DNA of 64,000 nucleotides from Qipengyuania sp. SS22 (GTDB lineage: Bacteria > Pseudomonadota > Alphaproteobacteria > Sphingomonadales > Sphingomonadaceae): contig NZ_CP107048.1 in assembly GCF_025736935.1 (NCBI RefSeq), positions 2,059,501 to 2,123,500 on the forward strand, given 5' to 3'. Below, piece after piece: positions 1-9,233 of this stretch (its first letter is position 1; every line of letters begins with the position of its first letter). Position numbers and translations under genes: made by a program. Under the pieces are notes generated by a model. The model did not search any database, was not told the origin of the DNA, and saw only the letters and a list, made by a program, of their open reading frames with translations.

Positions 1-1975
1 AGCGGGCGAGCACGTTCTTGGGGCCGAGCCGCAAGGTGCCCGACTGGCCGGGGTGGAACTGGTCGCCCGCTTCACCCATCACCATGAGGTTGTCGACCGG
101 CGCGCCGGCGGCGGCGAGCAATGCTTCGGCCTCGGCCTTGGCGTCATACGCGTCGAACTGCGTCGCCTTGCCTTGTGCCCAGCCGCGCGGCGTCTTGTCG
201 CCCGCGAGCACCACGCCCAGCGTCGGCTTTTCGTCGCTCGCGCCATCCTTGCCGCGGAAGTACCGCCGCCCGAGTTCGAACAGGCGCGAACCATCCGCGC
301 CGCGATCGGCATTGCGCTTGGCAGCAGTGAGCAGACCAGGGATCAACGAGGGGCGCATCGCCTTCATGTCTTCGCTGATCGGATTGTCGAGCACCCATAG
401 CGCGGCGCCATCGGCGAAATGCTCGGCTTCGGCGGTGGGAAGGAAGGACCAGGTCACCGCTTCATTGAGCCCGCGCCCGGCAGCCGCCCGGCGCAGTTTG
501 CGCTCAAGCTGCTGCTGCGGGGACGCGGTCGCCTTCGCCACGCCTTCGGCCCGCGGAAGCGCGACGCTGGCGACATGATCGAGCCCGTGGATGCGAACCA
601 CTTCCTCGACCAGATCCGCCGCCCCTTCGATATCGTGGCGGCGCGGCGGGCAGGTGACCTGCCAGTCGGCACCAACCGTGAAATCGAGCGCTTCGAGAAT
701 GCGGCGCTGTTCGTCCTGCGCCACATCGACGCCGCCCAGACGCGCAGTCAGCGCGGGCTCGAAGGCGACGATTTTCGCTTCGGCGGGCGGCTCGCCCACG
801 CGCAGCACTTCGCTCGGCTGGCCGCCGCAGGTCTGCACGATCAGATCGGTCAGCAGGGCCAGGCCATCGTCGAGAAAAGCCGGGTCGACGCCGCGTTCGA
901 AGCGCGTGCGCGCATCGGAGGCAAGGCCGAGCTTACGCCCGGTCACGCCGATACGCTCGGGATCGAAATAGGCGATCTCGAGCAGGACATCCACGGTGTC
1001 ATCGGCTGCGCCCGAATGCGCGCCGCCCATGATGCCGCCGATATCGTGCACGCCGGTATCGTCCGCGATCACGGTCATCGTGTCGTCGAGCGTGTAGGTC
1101 TTCTCGTTCAGCGCCTCGACGCTCTCGCCATCGGCAGCGCGCCGCGCAACCATTGCGCCGGTCAGCTTGGCAAGGTCATAGACATGCGCCGGGCGGCCGG
1201 TCGCAAACATCAGATAATTGGTGCAATCGACCAGCGCGCTGATCGGGCGCTGGCCCGCAGCCTTGAGACGGCGCTGCATCCATTCGGGCGACGGGCGATT
1301 GGCCACGCCCTTGATCACGCGCGCGTAATACGCCGGACACGCATCGCTATCCTCGATACGGATCTCGATCGGGCATGAACCCGTGCCAGCGATGTCGGGG
1401 ACCACGGCCGGCTGGAACGTGCCGAGGCCAGTGGCCGCGAGATCGCGCGCGAGCCCCATCACGCCCATGCAATCGGGGCGGTCGGGCGTAATCGCGACAT
1501 CGAACACGGGCGAGGCATCGCTATAGTCGGCAAAGCTCGTTCCGACCGGCGCATCCTTGGGCAATTCAATGATACCGTCGTGCTCGTCGCCGAGCTCAAG
1601 CTCGCGCACCGAACACATCATGCCATTCGATTCGACCCCGCGGATCGCGCTCTTGCGCAGCTCCATGCCATTGGCCGGCACCACCGCACCGGGCAGACCG
1701 AGCACGCCTTTCATGCCCGCGCGGGCATTGGGCGCGCCGCAGACCACCTGCAGCGGATCGCCTTCGCCGGTATCGACGCTCAGCACCTGCAGCTTATCGG
1801 CATCGGGATGCTTGGCGGCAGTGAGCACCTTGGCAACGCGGAAACCGGCGAGCCGGTCCGCCGGGTCCTCGATCCCTTCGACCTCATGGCCGATCCGGTT
1901 GAGCGCCGCTGCAATCTCCGTCACCGTCGCATCGGTATCGAGGAAATCTCGGAGCCATTCGAGCGAGAACTTCAT
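1..1975 (-). CDS. pheT: Phenylalanyl-tRNA synthetase beta subunit (partial, 3' end outside window)
   Basis: Beta chain of the cytoplasmic (alpha-beta)2 enzyme that charges tRNA-Phe. The frame opens at ATG 1975 and stays open to the left edge, giving 658 codons of a family length near 800, so the C-terminal FDX-ACB anticodon-binding domain lies outside. The start [12 protein letters not shown] is typical. An EMAP-II-like tRNA-binding domain follows (about residues 40-150, with HPDADKLQ), then the B3/B4 editing region (about 210-390) and B5 with the start of the catalytic-like core. The start overlaps the pheS stop as ATGA (1972-1975), so the two are translationally coupled. No internal stop was seen. 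Confidence 0.96.
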   Translation of the reverse strand, partial: MKFSLEWLRDFLDTDATVTEIAAALNRIGHEVEGIEDPADRLAGFRVAKVLTAAKHPDADKLQVLSVDTGEGDPLQVVCGAPNARAGMKGVLGLPGAVVPANGMELRKSAIRGVESNGMMCSVRELELGDEHDGIIELPKDAPVGTSFADYSDASPVFDVAITPDRPDCMGVMGLARDLAATGLGTFQPAVVPDIAGTGSCPIEIRIEDSDACPAYYARVIKGVANRPSPEWMQRRLKAAGQRPISALVDCTNYLMFATGRPAHVYDLAKLTGAMVARRAADGESVEALNEKTYTLDDTMTVIADDTGVHDIGGIMGGAHSGAADDTVDVLLEIAYFDPERIGVTGRKLGLASDARTRFERGVDPAFLDDGLALLTDLIVQTCGGQPSEVLRVGEPPAEAKIVAFEPALTARLGGVDVAQDEQRRILEALDFTVGADWQVTCPPRRHDIEGAADLVEEVVRIHGLDHVASVALPRAEGVAKATASPQQQLERKLRRAAAGRGLNEAVTWSFLPTAEAEHFADGAALWVLDNPISEDMKAMRPSLIPGLLTAAKRNADRGADGSRLFELGRRYFRGKDGASDEKPTLGVVLAGDKTPRGWAQGKATQFDAYDAKAEAEALLAAAGAPVDNLMVMGEAGDQFHPGQSGTLRLGPKNVLAR

Positions 1976-3093
1976 GCCTTCGCTCCCACGCCTGCGGAAA
2001 GGGTCGGCTGGTCGAACGGGCTGAAGCCGTAATGATCGAGCCAGCGGCCGTCGCCGTCGAAGAAGGCGCGCAAATCATCCATCCCGTACTTGAGCATGGC
2101 GAGGCGGTCGACGCCCACGCCGAAAGCGAAGCCCTGCCACTCGTCCGCATCGAGCCCGGCAAACTCGAGCACGCGGCGATTGACCATTCCCGAGCCGAGC
2201 AGTTCCATCCAGCCATGGCCCGGCGCATCGCCGTCACCGCCCAGAACGCGGCGGCCCTTCACATCCTGCCAGCCGACATCCACTTCGACCGACGGCTCGG
2301 TGAAGGGGAAGTAGGAGGGGCGCAGGCGCAGCACGATATCGTCGCGTTCGAAGAAGGCCTTGAGAAAGGTCTCCAGCGTCCATTTGAGATGACCCAGATG
2401 GATATCGCGATCGATCACCAGACCTTCGACCTGGTGGAACATCGGCGTGTGCGTCGCATCGCTGTCGCTGCGATAGACGCGGCCCGGGGCGATGATCCGG
2501 ATCGGCGCGCCCCCTGAATTCTTCGCCACCACATCGACCATCGAGCGGATCTGCACCGGCGAGGTATGCGTGCGCAGCAGCATGCGGTGCCCGTCGCTAT
2601 CGCGGTCGGGGAAATAGAACGTGTCGTGCATGGCCCGCGCGGGATGCGTTTCAGCCATGTTGAGCGCGGTGAAATTGTGCCAGTCGTCCTCGATCTCGGG
2701 ACCGGTCGCGACCGAGAAACCGAGGTCGGCGAAGATCTCCGCCAGTTCATCCATTACCTGGCTGACCGGGTGGACCGAACCCTTGGGCGTCGCCGGTGCG
2801 GGCAGCGTGAGATCGAGGCCTTCGGTAGCGAGGCGCGCTTCGAGTTCCGCATCCTCAAGCACCGCCTTGCGCGCGGCGATCGCATCGGCGGCCGCGCTGC
2901 GCAGACCGTTGAGCAGCGGACCTTGCACCTGCCGGTCTTCTGGCGACATCTTGCCGAGCGTTTTCATCAAGCCCGAGATCGACCCCTGCTTGCCAAGGAA
3001 TTCGATCCGCAGCGCTTCGAGCGCGGCAGCATCGGGAGCATTTTCGATCCGCGTCAGCGCATCGGTCTTGAGTTGGTCGAGGTCGGTCATCAT
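1972..3093 (-). CDS. pheS: Phenylalanyl-tRNA synthetase alpha subunit
   Basis: Catalytic alpha chain: activates phenylalanine with ATP and transfers it to tRNA-Phe. The 373 residues are close to the bacterial norm (about 330-365). The N-terminal coiled-coil arm (about 1-95) is followed by the class II synthetase core. Motif 2 is visible around [10 protein letters not shown] (about 220) and motif 3 around [10 protein letters not shown] (about 325). Two ATGs stand in tandem (3093 and 3090) and either may be used. It is the first gene of pheST, with a 4-nt overlap into pheT. The 96 bases upstream hold the promoter; I could not assign boxes with confidence. Confidence 0.96.
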   Translation of the reverse strand: MMTDLDQLKTDALTRIENAPDAAALEALRIEFLGKQGSISGLMKTLGKMSPEDRQVQGPLLNGLRSAAADAIAARKAVLEDAELEARLATEGLDLTLPAPATPKGSVHPVSQVMDELAEIFADLGFSVATGPEIEDDWHNFTALNMAETHPARAMHDTFYFPDRDSDGHRMLLRTHTSPVQIRSMVDVVAKNSGGAPIRIIAPGRVYRSDSDATHTPMFHQVEGLVIDRDIHLGHLKWTLETFLKAFFERDDIVLRLRPSYFPFTEPSVEVDVGWQDVKGRRVLGGDGDAPGHGWMELLGSGMVNRRVLEFAGLDADEWQGFAFGVGVDRLAMLKYGMDDLRAFFDGDGRWLDHYGFSPFDQPTLSAGVGAKA

Positions 3094-3189
3094 GTCTGCT
3101 TGGAATTATCGGGACTCTGTGCTCCGCGCCCCTAGCCCGATGTGGCGCAATGCTAAAGCCCCAGTTCGAACTCGCCGCCAGTCTCGTGC

Positions 3190-4080
3190 CTAATCGCGCG
3201 CCGGCTGGTGCAGGACCTGCATCGCCTGCCCTGCCACCGCCATGCGCCCATGCGCGGCGGCGATCAGCACGGGATGCGGGCGCTTGGCATAGGCACTTGG
3301 CGACATGGTCATGAACCGCTTGAAGTCGCGCACGAAGTGGGCTTGGTCGTGATAGTGGGTGTCGAGCGTGTCGATCCATCTGAGCGAAGGATCGAGCATG
3401 AATTTGGCGAGACTGCGCATGAAGCGCTGGCGGCGCAGGAGCAGCTGCGGGGCAAAGCCGAACACGCGGCTGGAAAACCGCTCCATCGTCCGCGTGCTCA
3501 TGCCGAGCTCCTCGGCCAGTTCGGCCACGGTGCCGAAGCGCGGATCGACCAGCGCCTCCTCGACCCGCAGGATATCCTTCTCGCGCGCGACGGGCCGCGC
3601 CAGAAGCCGCTTCAGCTCGCGTAACAACGCAGTCTTTTCGGTGGCCAGATCGCCGCTGTCGGCGGGCACACAGGCACCGAGCGGTTGCAGGCGGGCGAAT
3701 GCTGGATCAGCGGTAATATCGGCATAGTCGTCGGCATACATGCTGGCAGGTGCGGCGGTCAGGCGCGCCCAGCCCAATGGCAGCAAACCGATCCCCCACG
3801 AGCGACCGTTGCAGGAGCGGAAATGGGTCGCGACGCTGGTCGGGCCGACGACCACCGCGCGGGGTATCCGCTGGAGCGGCTTGCCCCCGATCCCGGCGGC
3901 GACGGTTCGGTCGGGAATGATCCTCAGATTGGCCCATTCAGGATGCAGCCAATCTTCGATCGGCTGCGGATCGGCACCGGAAATCTCCATGTGATAAAGC
4001 GTCGAGACGAACGGGCGCAGGCTCGGGGGCGGCAGGAAGAACCGCAGAGCCACGCCAGCCTGGGCATGCCCCGTGCTCAT
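3190..4080 (-). CDS. AraC-family transcriptional regulator (copy 1 of a tandem pair)
   Basis: A 296-residue DNA-binding regulator. The C-terminal third (about 185-285) carries the double helix-turn-helix of the AraC/XylS family (AELAEELGMSTRTMERFSSR, then a second helix pair ending near FMTMSPSAYAKRP). The N-terminal about 170 residues are a putative sensing domain with the segments DWLHPEWANLR and GIGLLPLGWARL, both repeated almost unchanged in the next gene. The two genes thus look like a tandem duplication that has diverged. No effector or target can be read from the neighbourhood (pheST on one side, rplT-rpmI on the other). It may be co-transcribed with the upstream copy, 88 bases away on the same strand. 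Confidence 0.88.
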   Translation of the reverse strand: MSTGHAQAGVALRFFLPPPSLRPFVSTLYHMEISGADPQPIEDWLHPEWANLRIIPDRTVAAGIGGKPLQRIPRAVVVGPTSVATHFRSCNGRSWGIGLLPLGWARLTAAPASMYADDYADITADPAFARLQPLGACVPADSGDLATEKTALLRELKRLLARPVAREKDILRVEEALVDPRFGTVAELAEELGMSTRTMERFSSRVFGFAPQLLLRRQRFMRSLAKFMLDPSLRWIDTLDTHYHDQAHFVRDFKRFMTMSPSAYAKRPHPVLIAAAHGRMAVAGQAMQVLHQPARD

Positions 4081-4168
4081 GGGCGCCCTGCCCTGTCGGC
4101 ATCCGGCTCCTCAATCATGAAGATCATCGAACCCCTCGCTGCATAGTCGATAGCCACGCTGGCCTCCG

Positions 4169-5041
4169 TCAGTCCGGTGTGTCGAGCGTTTGCGCGGGCG
4201 ATCCCCAGATGCGCTTGCGCTCGGCCATGAAGGCACCCAGCACGGGATGCGGCTGAGCGGCGAATTCGCTGGGCGTGCAGCGCATGAAAGCGTGGAACTC
4301 GTGTACGAAATGCGACTGGTCGTGATAATGGCGGTCGATCACGGCGGACCAGTTGGACCGTGGTTCGAGCATGAAGGCAGCCAGGCTGCGCATCAGCCGT
4401 TGGCGGCGCAGCAACAGGCGCGGCGAGAACCCGAAATGACGCGCGCAAATCCGTTCGAGCGTGCGCTTGGACATCCCGCTGCGCTGCGCGAACTCCTCGA
4501 CCAGCAAGAGCTGCGGATCGACCATCACCCCATGGATCTTCTGGATCCGCCGCTGTTCACGCGGCGGGCCCGCCAGCTGGCGGAAGAACTCGGTCAGGAA
4601 GCCGAACTGTTCTTCGTCCGAATAGTCGCGGGTGCATAGCTTTTCGCACAAGGGCGCGAACCGATCGAAAATCGGCGACTGCTCGCCATCGACGATGGTG
4701 TTGCTGTGATCACCGGCGGGGGTCCCGATGAAGCGCGCCCAGCCCAGCGGAAACAGGCCGATGCCCCACATGCGCGTGCGCCCGATGGTGAAATGCGTCG
4801 GACAGGAACTTGGCCCCGTCGCCTGGAAGCGCGCACCGCTGACGCGCGGCCCGTCGGGAAACTCCGCCGTGGGTGGATTGTCGGAGAAGAAGCGCAGATT
4901 GGCCCATTCGGGCTGCAACCAGTCCTCGAGCGTCTCGCCCGCAGGCAGGTTCACCTCGAGCCGGTAGAAGGTTGTAAAGCAGGGGGCCAGATCGGCAGGC
5001 GGCGCAAAGAAACGCACATCGATACTGTCCAAACCGGTCAA
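4169..5041 (-). CDS. AraC-family transcriptional regulator (copy 2), TTG start
   Basis: Paralogue of the neighbouring regulator with the same layout: an N-terminal sensing domain containing DWLQPEWANLR and GIGLFPLGWARF, and a C-terminal AraC-type helix-turn-helix (AQRSGMSKRTLERICARHFG onward). The frame is open further upstream to 5221, but that stretch would read through the rplT terminator and overlap rplT. I place the start at TTG 5041, with GGAGG about six bases ahead. This gives 290 residues, matching copy 1 (296), and puts the RFFAPP segment where copy 1 has RFFLPP. TTG 5032 and GTG 5017 are weaker alternatives. Function is known only at family level. Confidence 0.85.
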   Translation of the reverse strand: MTGLDSIDVRFFAPPADLAPCFTTFYRLEVNLPAGETLEDWLQPEWANLRFFSDNPPTAEFPDGPRVSGARFQATGPSSCPTHFTIGRTRMWGIGLFPLGWARFIGTPAGDHSNTIVDGEQSPIFDRFAPLCEKLCTRDYSDEEQFGFLTEFFRQLAGPPREQRRIQKIHGVMVDPQLLLVEEFAQRSGMSKRTLERICARHFGFSPRLLLRRQRLMRSLAAFMLEPRSNWSAVIDRHYHDQSHFVHEFHAFMRCTPSEFAAQPHPVLGAFMAERKRIWGSPAQTLDTPD

Positions 5042-5109
5042 CCGCGCCCTCCGACTTGCGAACCCGGATAATAGCCAGTTGTCGGTCGGCGACAAGTTTC
5101 GCCCATGCA

Positions 5110-5136
5110 AAAAGGGCGCCCCTTGCGGAGCGCCCT
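5110..5136 (-). terminator. Rho-independent terminator of rpmI-rplT
   Basis: On the minus strand the sequence forms a 10-bp stem starting AGGGCGCTCC (one G-T pair), a GCAA tetraloop, and a tail of T residues just before the regulator gene. It lies 26 bases past the rplT stop. It also shows that the next gene's long upstream reading frame is not translated from within rplT. Confidence 0.8.
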
Positions 5137-5162
5137 CTGAAAGTTCCTGGAAAAACAGGAGC

Positions 5163-5522
5163 TTAGGCCGGAAGCGCCTTTTTGGCCTGATCGATGATCG
5201 ACTTGAAAGCAGCCGATTCATTCATCGCCAGATCGGCCATGACTTTTCGATCGAGCTCGATGCCGGCAAGCTTGGTGCCGTGCATGAACTGCGAATAGGT
5301 CAGGCCTTCGGCGCGGACCGCAGCGTTAATGCGCTGGATCCACAGGGCGCGGAAGTTGCGCTTTTTGACCTTGCGGTCGCGATAGGCGTACTGGCCGGCC
5401 TTTTCGACGGCCTGACGAGCGACGCGGATCGTGTTCTTGCGACGGCCGCGATAGCCCTTCGCCTGATCCAATAGCCGCTTGTGCTTCTGGCGCGTGGTGA
5501 CGCCGCGTTTAATGCGAGGCAT
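5163..5522 (-). CDS. rplT: 50S ribosomal protein L20
   Basis: Large-subunit protein L20, which binds 23S rRNA early in assembly; in some bacteria it also represses its own operon. The 119 residues match the family length, with the basic N-terminal extension ([18 protein letters not shown]) and the conserved [12 protein letters not shown] segment (about residues 58-69). It follows rpmI by 23 bases. infC, which often leads this operon, is not present upstream here, so rpmI is apparently the first gene. Confidence 0.98.
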   Translation of the reverse strand: MPRIKRGVTTRQKHKRLLDQAKGYRGRRKNTIRVARQAVEKAGQYAYRDRKVKKRNFRALWIQRINAAVRAEGLTYSQFMHGTKLAGIELDRKVMADLAMNESAAFKSIIDQAKKALPA

Positions 5523-5545
5523 TTCGTATTCTCCTTAATTCGCGC

Positions 5546-5749
5546 TCAGTCGAGGCCGTAGGGCGCCCACTTTTTCACTGTTCTGCTGTCGGCATCCGAC
5601 AGGACAGTGGTTCCGCGGTTCTGGCGAATATACTTCGCATTATGGCTCATCAGGCGGTGGCGCTTGCCGGCGACACCATGCTTGACCTTGCCGGTTGCGG
5701 TGATCTTGAAGCGTTTCTTCACACCGCTCTTGGTCTTAAGCTTGGGCAT
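5546..5749 (-). CDS. rpmI: 50S ribosomal protein L35
   Basis: Small basic protein of the large subunit. With ATG 5749 it is 67 residues ([14 protein letters not shown]...). An in-frame ATG two codons earlier (5755) exists, but it abuts the AGGAG ribosome-binding site; that site is properly spaced for 5749, so I prefer the shorter form, which is also the family norm. It is the first gene of the rpmI-rplT unit; the 119 bases upstream should hold its promoter. Confidence 0.96.
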   Translation of the reverse strand: MPKLKTKSGVKKRFKITATGKVKHGVAGKRHRLMSHNAKYIRQNRGTTVLSDADSRTVKKWAPYGLD

Positions 5750-5868
5750 TTTCATCTCCTTGACAGAGACACGTCCAACCAGCCCTGGCAGCCCTTACGG
5801 CCAGACCGGCAGATGAATCACGTGTCGGTGAAGGGCGCGCTGATAGCGATTCTGCCTACAAATGCAAG

Positions 5869-6615
5869 TCAGAAGTGGGTCAGATACCCGCCGTCGACCG
5901 CCAGCGTATGCCCGGTGATGTAACTGGCTTCGGGCGAAGCAAGGAAAGCGACCGCCCCGGCGATCTCGTCGGGTTCGCCCCAGCGGCCGAGCGAGGTGCG
6001 CCGGGCGAGGTGTTGGGCGATACCCGGATCGGCCGCCATTTCCCCATTCGCCTCGGTGGCGAAATAACCCGGGGCAACCGCATTGACCGTAATCCCGGAG
6101 CTCCCGAGTTCGGCGGCCAGTGCGCGGGTCAGCGCGGCCAGCCCGCCCTTGCTCGCGGTATAGAGCACATCGCCGCGCGCGATATCGGCGGCGATCGAGG
6201 TGATGTTGACGATCCGCCCGTATTTGCGCGCCTGCATCAGCGGCACCGCGCGTCGCGCGAGATCGAAGGGCGCGACGAGATTGGTCGCCAGCATCGCCGC
6301 CATATCGTCACGCTGCAGCTGGTCCAGCGGCCGCCGGTCGCGCTGCCCGACATTGTTGACGAGAATATCGAGGCCGTCCTCGGCAAGGCGCGCAAAGGCT
6401 GCGGCAGTCGCCTGATCGTCGCCGATATCGAAGGGGAGCGCCCGCGCGCGCGAACCGATCCGGTCGGCAGCGTTGTCGAGCGCCTCGGCATCGCGTCCGT
6501 TGAGCCATACGATAGCGCCCCGCTCGGCCAGCCGCTGCGCGATCTCGAAACCGAGCCCGCGCGCCGCGCCGGTTACCAGCGCAATGCGTCCTGCAAGTGA
6601 TCCCTCCGCGGTCAT
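5869..6615 (-). CDS. Short-chain dehydrogenase/reductase (gluconate 5-dehydrogenase-like)
   Basis: A 248-residue NAD(P)-dependent oxidoreductase of the classical SDR family. The Rossmann cofactor loop TGAARGLG is near residue 15, the catalytic pair is in YTASKGG (about residue 157), and the C-terminus ends in VDGGYLTHF. The usual NNAG motif reads NNVG. Overall it resembles gluconate 5-dehydrogenase and related polyol/keto-acid SDRs, but the substrate cannot be fixed from sequence. It is the last gene of prs-hisN-SDR-SDR, one base after the preceding SDR, so co-expression is very likely. Confidence 0.88.
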   Translation of the reverse strand: MTAEGSLAGRIALVTGAARGLGFEIAQRLAERGAIVWLNGRDAEALDNAADRIGSRARALPFDIGDDQATAAAFARLAEDGLDILVNNVGQRDRRPLDQLQRDDMAAMLATNLVAPFDLARRAVPLMQARKYGRIVNITSIAADIARGDVLYTASKGGLAALTRALAAELGSSGITVNAVAPGYFATEANGEMAADPGIAQHLARRTSLGRWGEPDEIAGAVAFLASPEASYITGHTLAVDGGYLTHF

Positions 6616-6616
6616 G

Positions 6617-7372
6617 TCAGTGCTCGTAGATCATCTTCGCGGTCATGCCACCGTCGATATTGAGATGCTGGCCCGTCACGAAGCCCGCCTCGTGGAGATA
6701 GGCGATCGCTTCGGCGATATCCTCGGGGCGCCCGATACGGCCGACCGGGTGCTGGTCGCGATCCTTGGTACGGTGATCGGGATCGCTGCGCCTGTCTTTC
6801 TTCTGCCATGGCCCGGTTTCGATCCAGCCGGGCCGGATCGCGTTCGCGCGGATCGTCGGGCCGAGCGAAACCGCCAGCGAATGTGTCAGCGCATCGAGCC
6901 CGCCCTTCGCCGCGGCATAAGCAAATGTATCGGGCTCGCTCATGACCGCACGGGTCGAGGAGATATTGGCGATGCTCGCGCTGGCACTACGCCGGAGGAA
7001 TGGCAGCGCGGCGCGGCTCACAAGAAATGCGGCGGTCAAGCTGGCATCGATCCACGCCTGCCAGTCCGCCAGAGCGAGGTCTTCGAGCGATCCCGCATAG
7101 GGATCGGCGATCCCGGCATTGTTGACAAGACAATCTAGCGCCGCCTCGCCCAGCCACGCGGCGACGCGCTCAAAGGCCTCACCGACTTCGCCTTCACGCC
7201 CGACGTCGCAAGTGAGGAACAGCGCATTTTCGCGCGGTAGCGCATCGCGCAATTCGGCCAGCGCCGCGGCATCCTTGTCCAGCCCGATCACGCGCCAGCC
7301 GAGACCGTGGAAATGCATGGTGATTGCACGCCCGATCCCATTGCCCGCGCCGGTTGTCAAAATGGTCTGCAT
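6617..7372 (-). CDS. Short-chain dehydrogenase/reductase
   Basis: A 251-residue classical SDR with the cofactor loop TGAGNGIG at residues 7-14, an intact NNAG, and the catalytic YAAAKGG segment (about 155). The C-terminus has GQHLNIDGGM, typical of enzymes acting on hydroxyacyl or sugar substrates. A charged stretch (about 195-215, QKKDRRSDPDHRTKDRD) replaces the usual substrate-loop sequence and is unusual. It lies 26 bases after hisN and one base before the next SDR. Substrate unknown. Confidence 0.87.
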   Translation of the reverse strand: MQTILTTGAGNGIGRAITMHFHGLGWRVIGLDKDAAALAELRDALPRENALFLTCDVGREGEVGEAFERVAAWLGEAALDCLVNNAGIADPYAGSLEDLALADWQAWIDASLTAAFLVSRAALPFLRRSASASIANISSTRAVMSEPDTFAYAAAKGGLDALTHSLAVSLGPTIRANAIRPGWIETGPWQKKDRRSDPDHRTKDRDQHPVGRIGRPEDIAEAIAYLHEAGFVTGQHLNIDGGMTAKMIYEH

Positions 7373-7398
7373 GGCAGGGGAAACGGGTGCGCGGGCGA

Positions 7399-8199
7399 TC
7401 AGTGCCCGTGCGTGGAAATCGTCGAACCGCCCATGGCCTCGAGCACATCCTCGAGCCGCGCGGCATCGCCCAGCGCGATCACGCGCCCGTCGCTGCCCGC
7501 GTCGAGCGGGTTGCCCTGCCAGTCGCTCATCACGCCGCCCGCGCCTTCGACCACCGGGACGAGTGCCGCGAAATCATACAGCTTGAGGCCAGCCTCGACC
7601 ACGATATCGACATGACCCGAGGCGACGAGCCCGTAATTGTAGCAATCGCCGCCATAAATGATCTTGCGCTCGGCCACCGCCTTGGCGACGCCCATGAAAG
7701 CTTCGACATCGTCACCGGAGAACTGGTGCGGCGTGGTGGTGCCGAGGACCGCGTCGGATAGCTCCTTGCAGCCCACCGCGCGCACCGGGCTGCCGTTGAA
7801 GGTGGTGCCCTCACCGATCCGCCCGACCCAGCGTTCACGCGCGATCGGCTGGTCGATCACGCCCAGCACCGGCCAGCCGTCCTGCATCAGCGCGATCAGC
7901 GTGCCGAAAATGGGGCGGCCGGCGATGAAGCTGGTGGTGCCGTCGATCGGATCGAGCACCCATTGCCGCCCAGCGCCTTCGTTGCGCGTGCCGTATTCCT
8001 CGCCAATGATGCCGTCATCGGCGCGCTCGCCCTCGAGGATCGCGCGCATTGCGGCTTCGGCGGCGCGGTCGGCCTCGGTGACGAAAGTGCGATCACTCTT
8101 CTGTTCCTGCGACCATTCGCCGCGGAACAGCGGACGGATCGCTTCGCCCGCCGCATCGGCAAGACGATTGGCAAGCGCGAGATCGGCAGCGGTCGCCAT
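7399..8199 (-). CDS. hisN: Inositol-monophosphatase-family phosphatase, likely histidinol-phosphatase
   Basis: Mg-dependent phosphatase of 266 residues. The metal-binding residues sit in EEYGTR and in the signature DPIDGTTSF (about residues 84-92). A second signature region near the C-terminus contains EGAGGVMSDWQG. In alphaproteobacteria this subgroup usually dephosphorylates histidinol phosphate (HisN); inositol-1-phosphate is the alternative, so the symbol is provisional. I place the start at ATG 8199, two bases after the prs stop; the longer open frame upstream overlaps prs and is not coding. prs makes PRPP, the entry substrate of histidine synthesis, which suits the HisN reading. Confidence 0.86.
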   Translation of the reverse strand: MATAADLALANRLADAAGEAIRPLFRGEWSQEQKSDRTFVTEADRAAEAAMRAILEGERADDGIIGEEYGTRNEGAGRQWVLDPIDGTTSFIAGRPIFGTLIALMQDGWPVLGVIDQPIARERWVGRIGEGTTFNGSPVRAVGCKELSDAVLGTTTPHQFSGDDVEAFMGVAKAVAERKIIYGGDCYNYGLVASGHVDIVVEAGLKLYDFAALVPVVEGAGGVMSDWQGNPLDAGSDGRVIALGDAARLEDVLEAMGGSTISTHGH

Positions 8200-8201
8200 G
8201 T

Positions 8202-9137
8202 TCAGTCGAACAACGAGCTGACCGAGCTTTCGTCGGCAATGCGGCGCACCGCCTCGCCGATCAGCGGGGCGATGGTAAGGATACGGATGCGGTCGGAATC
8301 CTTGGCATCGTCGGTCGGGCGGATCGAATCGGTGATCACCAGTTCCTTGAGCGCCGAGCCATCGACCCGCGCCACCGCTCCGCCCGAAAGCACGCCATGG
8401 GTGATGTAAGCCGCGACCGAAGCCGCACCCTGGTCGAGCAGCGCCTGCGCGGCGTTGCACAGCGTTCCGCCCGAATCGACGATATCGTCGATCAGGATGC
8501 AATGCCGGCCCGAGACTTCGCCGATGATATTCATCACTTCGCTTTCACCGGGACGGTCACGGCGCTTGTCGACGATGGCCAGCGGGGCGTTGTCGAGCCG
8601 CTTGGCCAGGGCCCGCGCACGAACCACGCCGCCGACGTCGGGGCTGACCACCATCAGATCCTGGTCGCCATACCGCGCCTGGATATCCGCTGCCATGACA
8701 GGCGCAGCGAAGAGGTTGTCGGTCGGGATATCGAAGAAGCCCTGGATCTGCCCGGCGTGGAGATCGACCGCGAGTACGCGATCAGCGCCCGCCTTGGTGA
8801 TGAGGTCGGCTACCAGCTTGGCCGAGATCGGCGTACGCGGGCCCGGTTTCCGGTCCTGGCGGGCATAGCCGAAATACGGCACCACTGCGGTGATCCGCCG
8901 CGCCGATGCACGCTTGAGCGCATCGATGCAGATCAGCAGTTCCATGAGATTGTCGTTGGCGGGATAGCTGGTCGACTGGACGACGAAGACATCCTCGCCG
9001 CGCACGTTCTCGTGGATCTCGACGAAAATTTCCTCGTCGGCGAAGCGCCGCACCTGCGCATCGACAAGCGGCATTTCGAGGTAACCTGCGATGGCCCGCG
9101 CGAGCGGCAGGTTCGAGTTGGCGGCCATGATCTTCAT
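8202..9137 (-). CDS. prs: Ribose-phosphate pyrophosphokinase (PRPP synthetase)
   Basis: Converts ribose 5-phosphate and ATP to PRPP, used for purines, pyrimidines, histidine, tryptophan and NAD. The 311 residues match class I enzymes. Visible are the PRPP-synthetase signature [11 protein letters not shown] (about residue 130), the flexible-loop region [16 protein letters not shown], and the PRPP-binding loop [11 protein letters not shown] (about 215-225). It is the first gene of a four-gene minus-strand unit; hisN begins two bases after its stop. Upstream 9138-9233 holds no gene. Confidence 0.97.
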   Translation of the reverse strand: MKIMAANSNLPLARAIAGYLEMPLVDAQVRRFADEEIFVEIHENVRGEDVFVVQSTSYPANDNLMELLICIDALKRASARRITAVVPYFGYARQDRKPGPRTPISAKLVADLITKAGADRVLAVDLHAGQIQGFFDIPTDNLFAAPVMAADIQARYGDQDLMVVSPDVGGVVRARALAKRLDNAPLAIVDKRRDRPGESEVMNIIGEVSGRHCILIDDIVDSGGTLCNAAQALLDQGAASVAAYITHGVLSGGAVARVDGSALKELVITDSIRPTDDAKDSDRIRILTIAPLIGEAVRRIADESSVSSLFD

Positions 9138-9233
9138 GCGGAGAATCCCCGGGCAAACTGGATGTGCGCCCCGCCTAGCCGAGCGTCACGGATATGCAAC
9201 ATCGGACGGGCGCGTTTCCCCGCCCCGACATGC

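Noticed and set aside
4169..5221. Longer version of the second AraC regulator starting inside rplT
   Set aside because: Would be read through the rplT terminator; the extra N-terminal residues are not homologous to the paralogue, and a well-spaced GGAGG supports TTG 5041.
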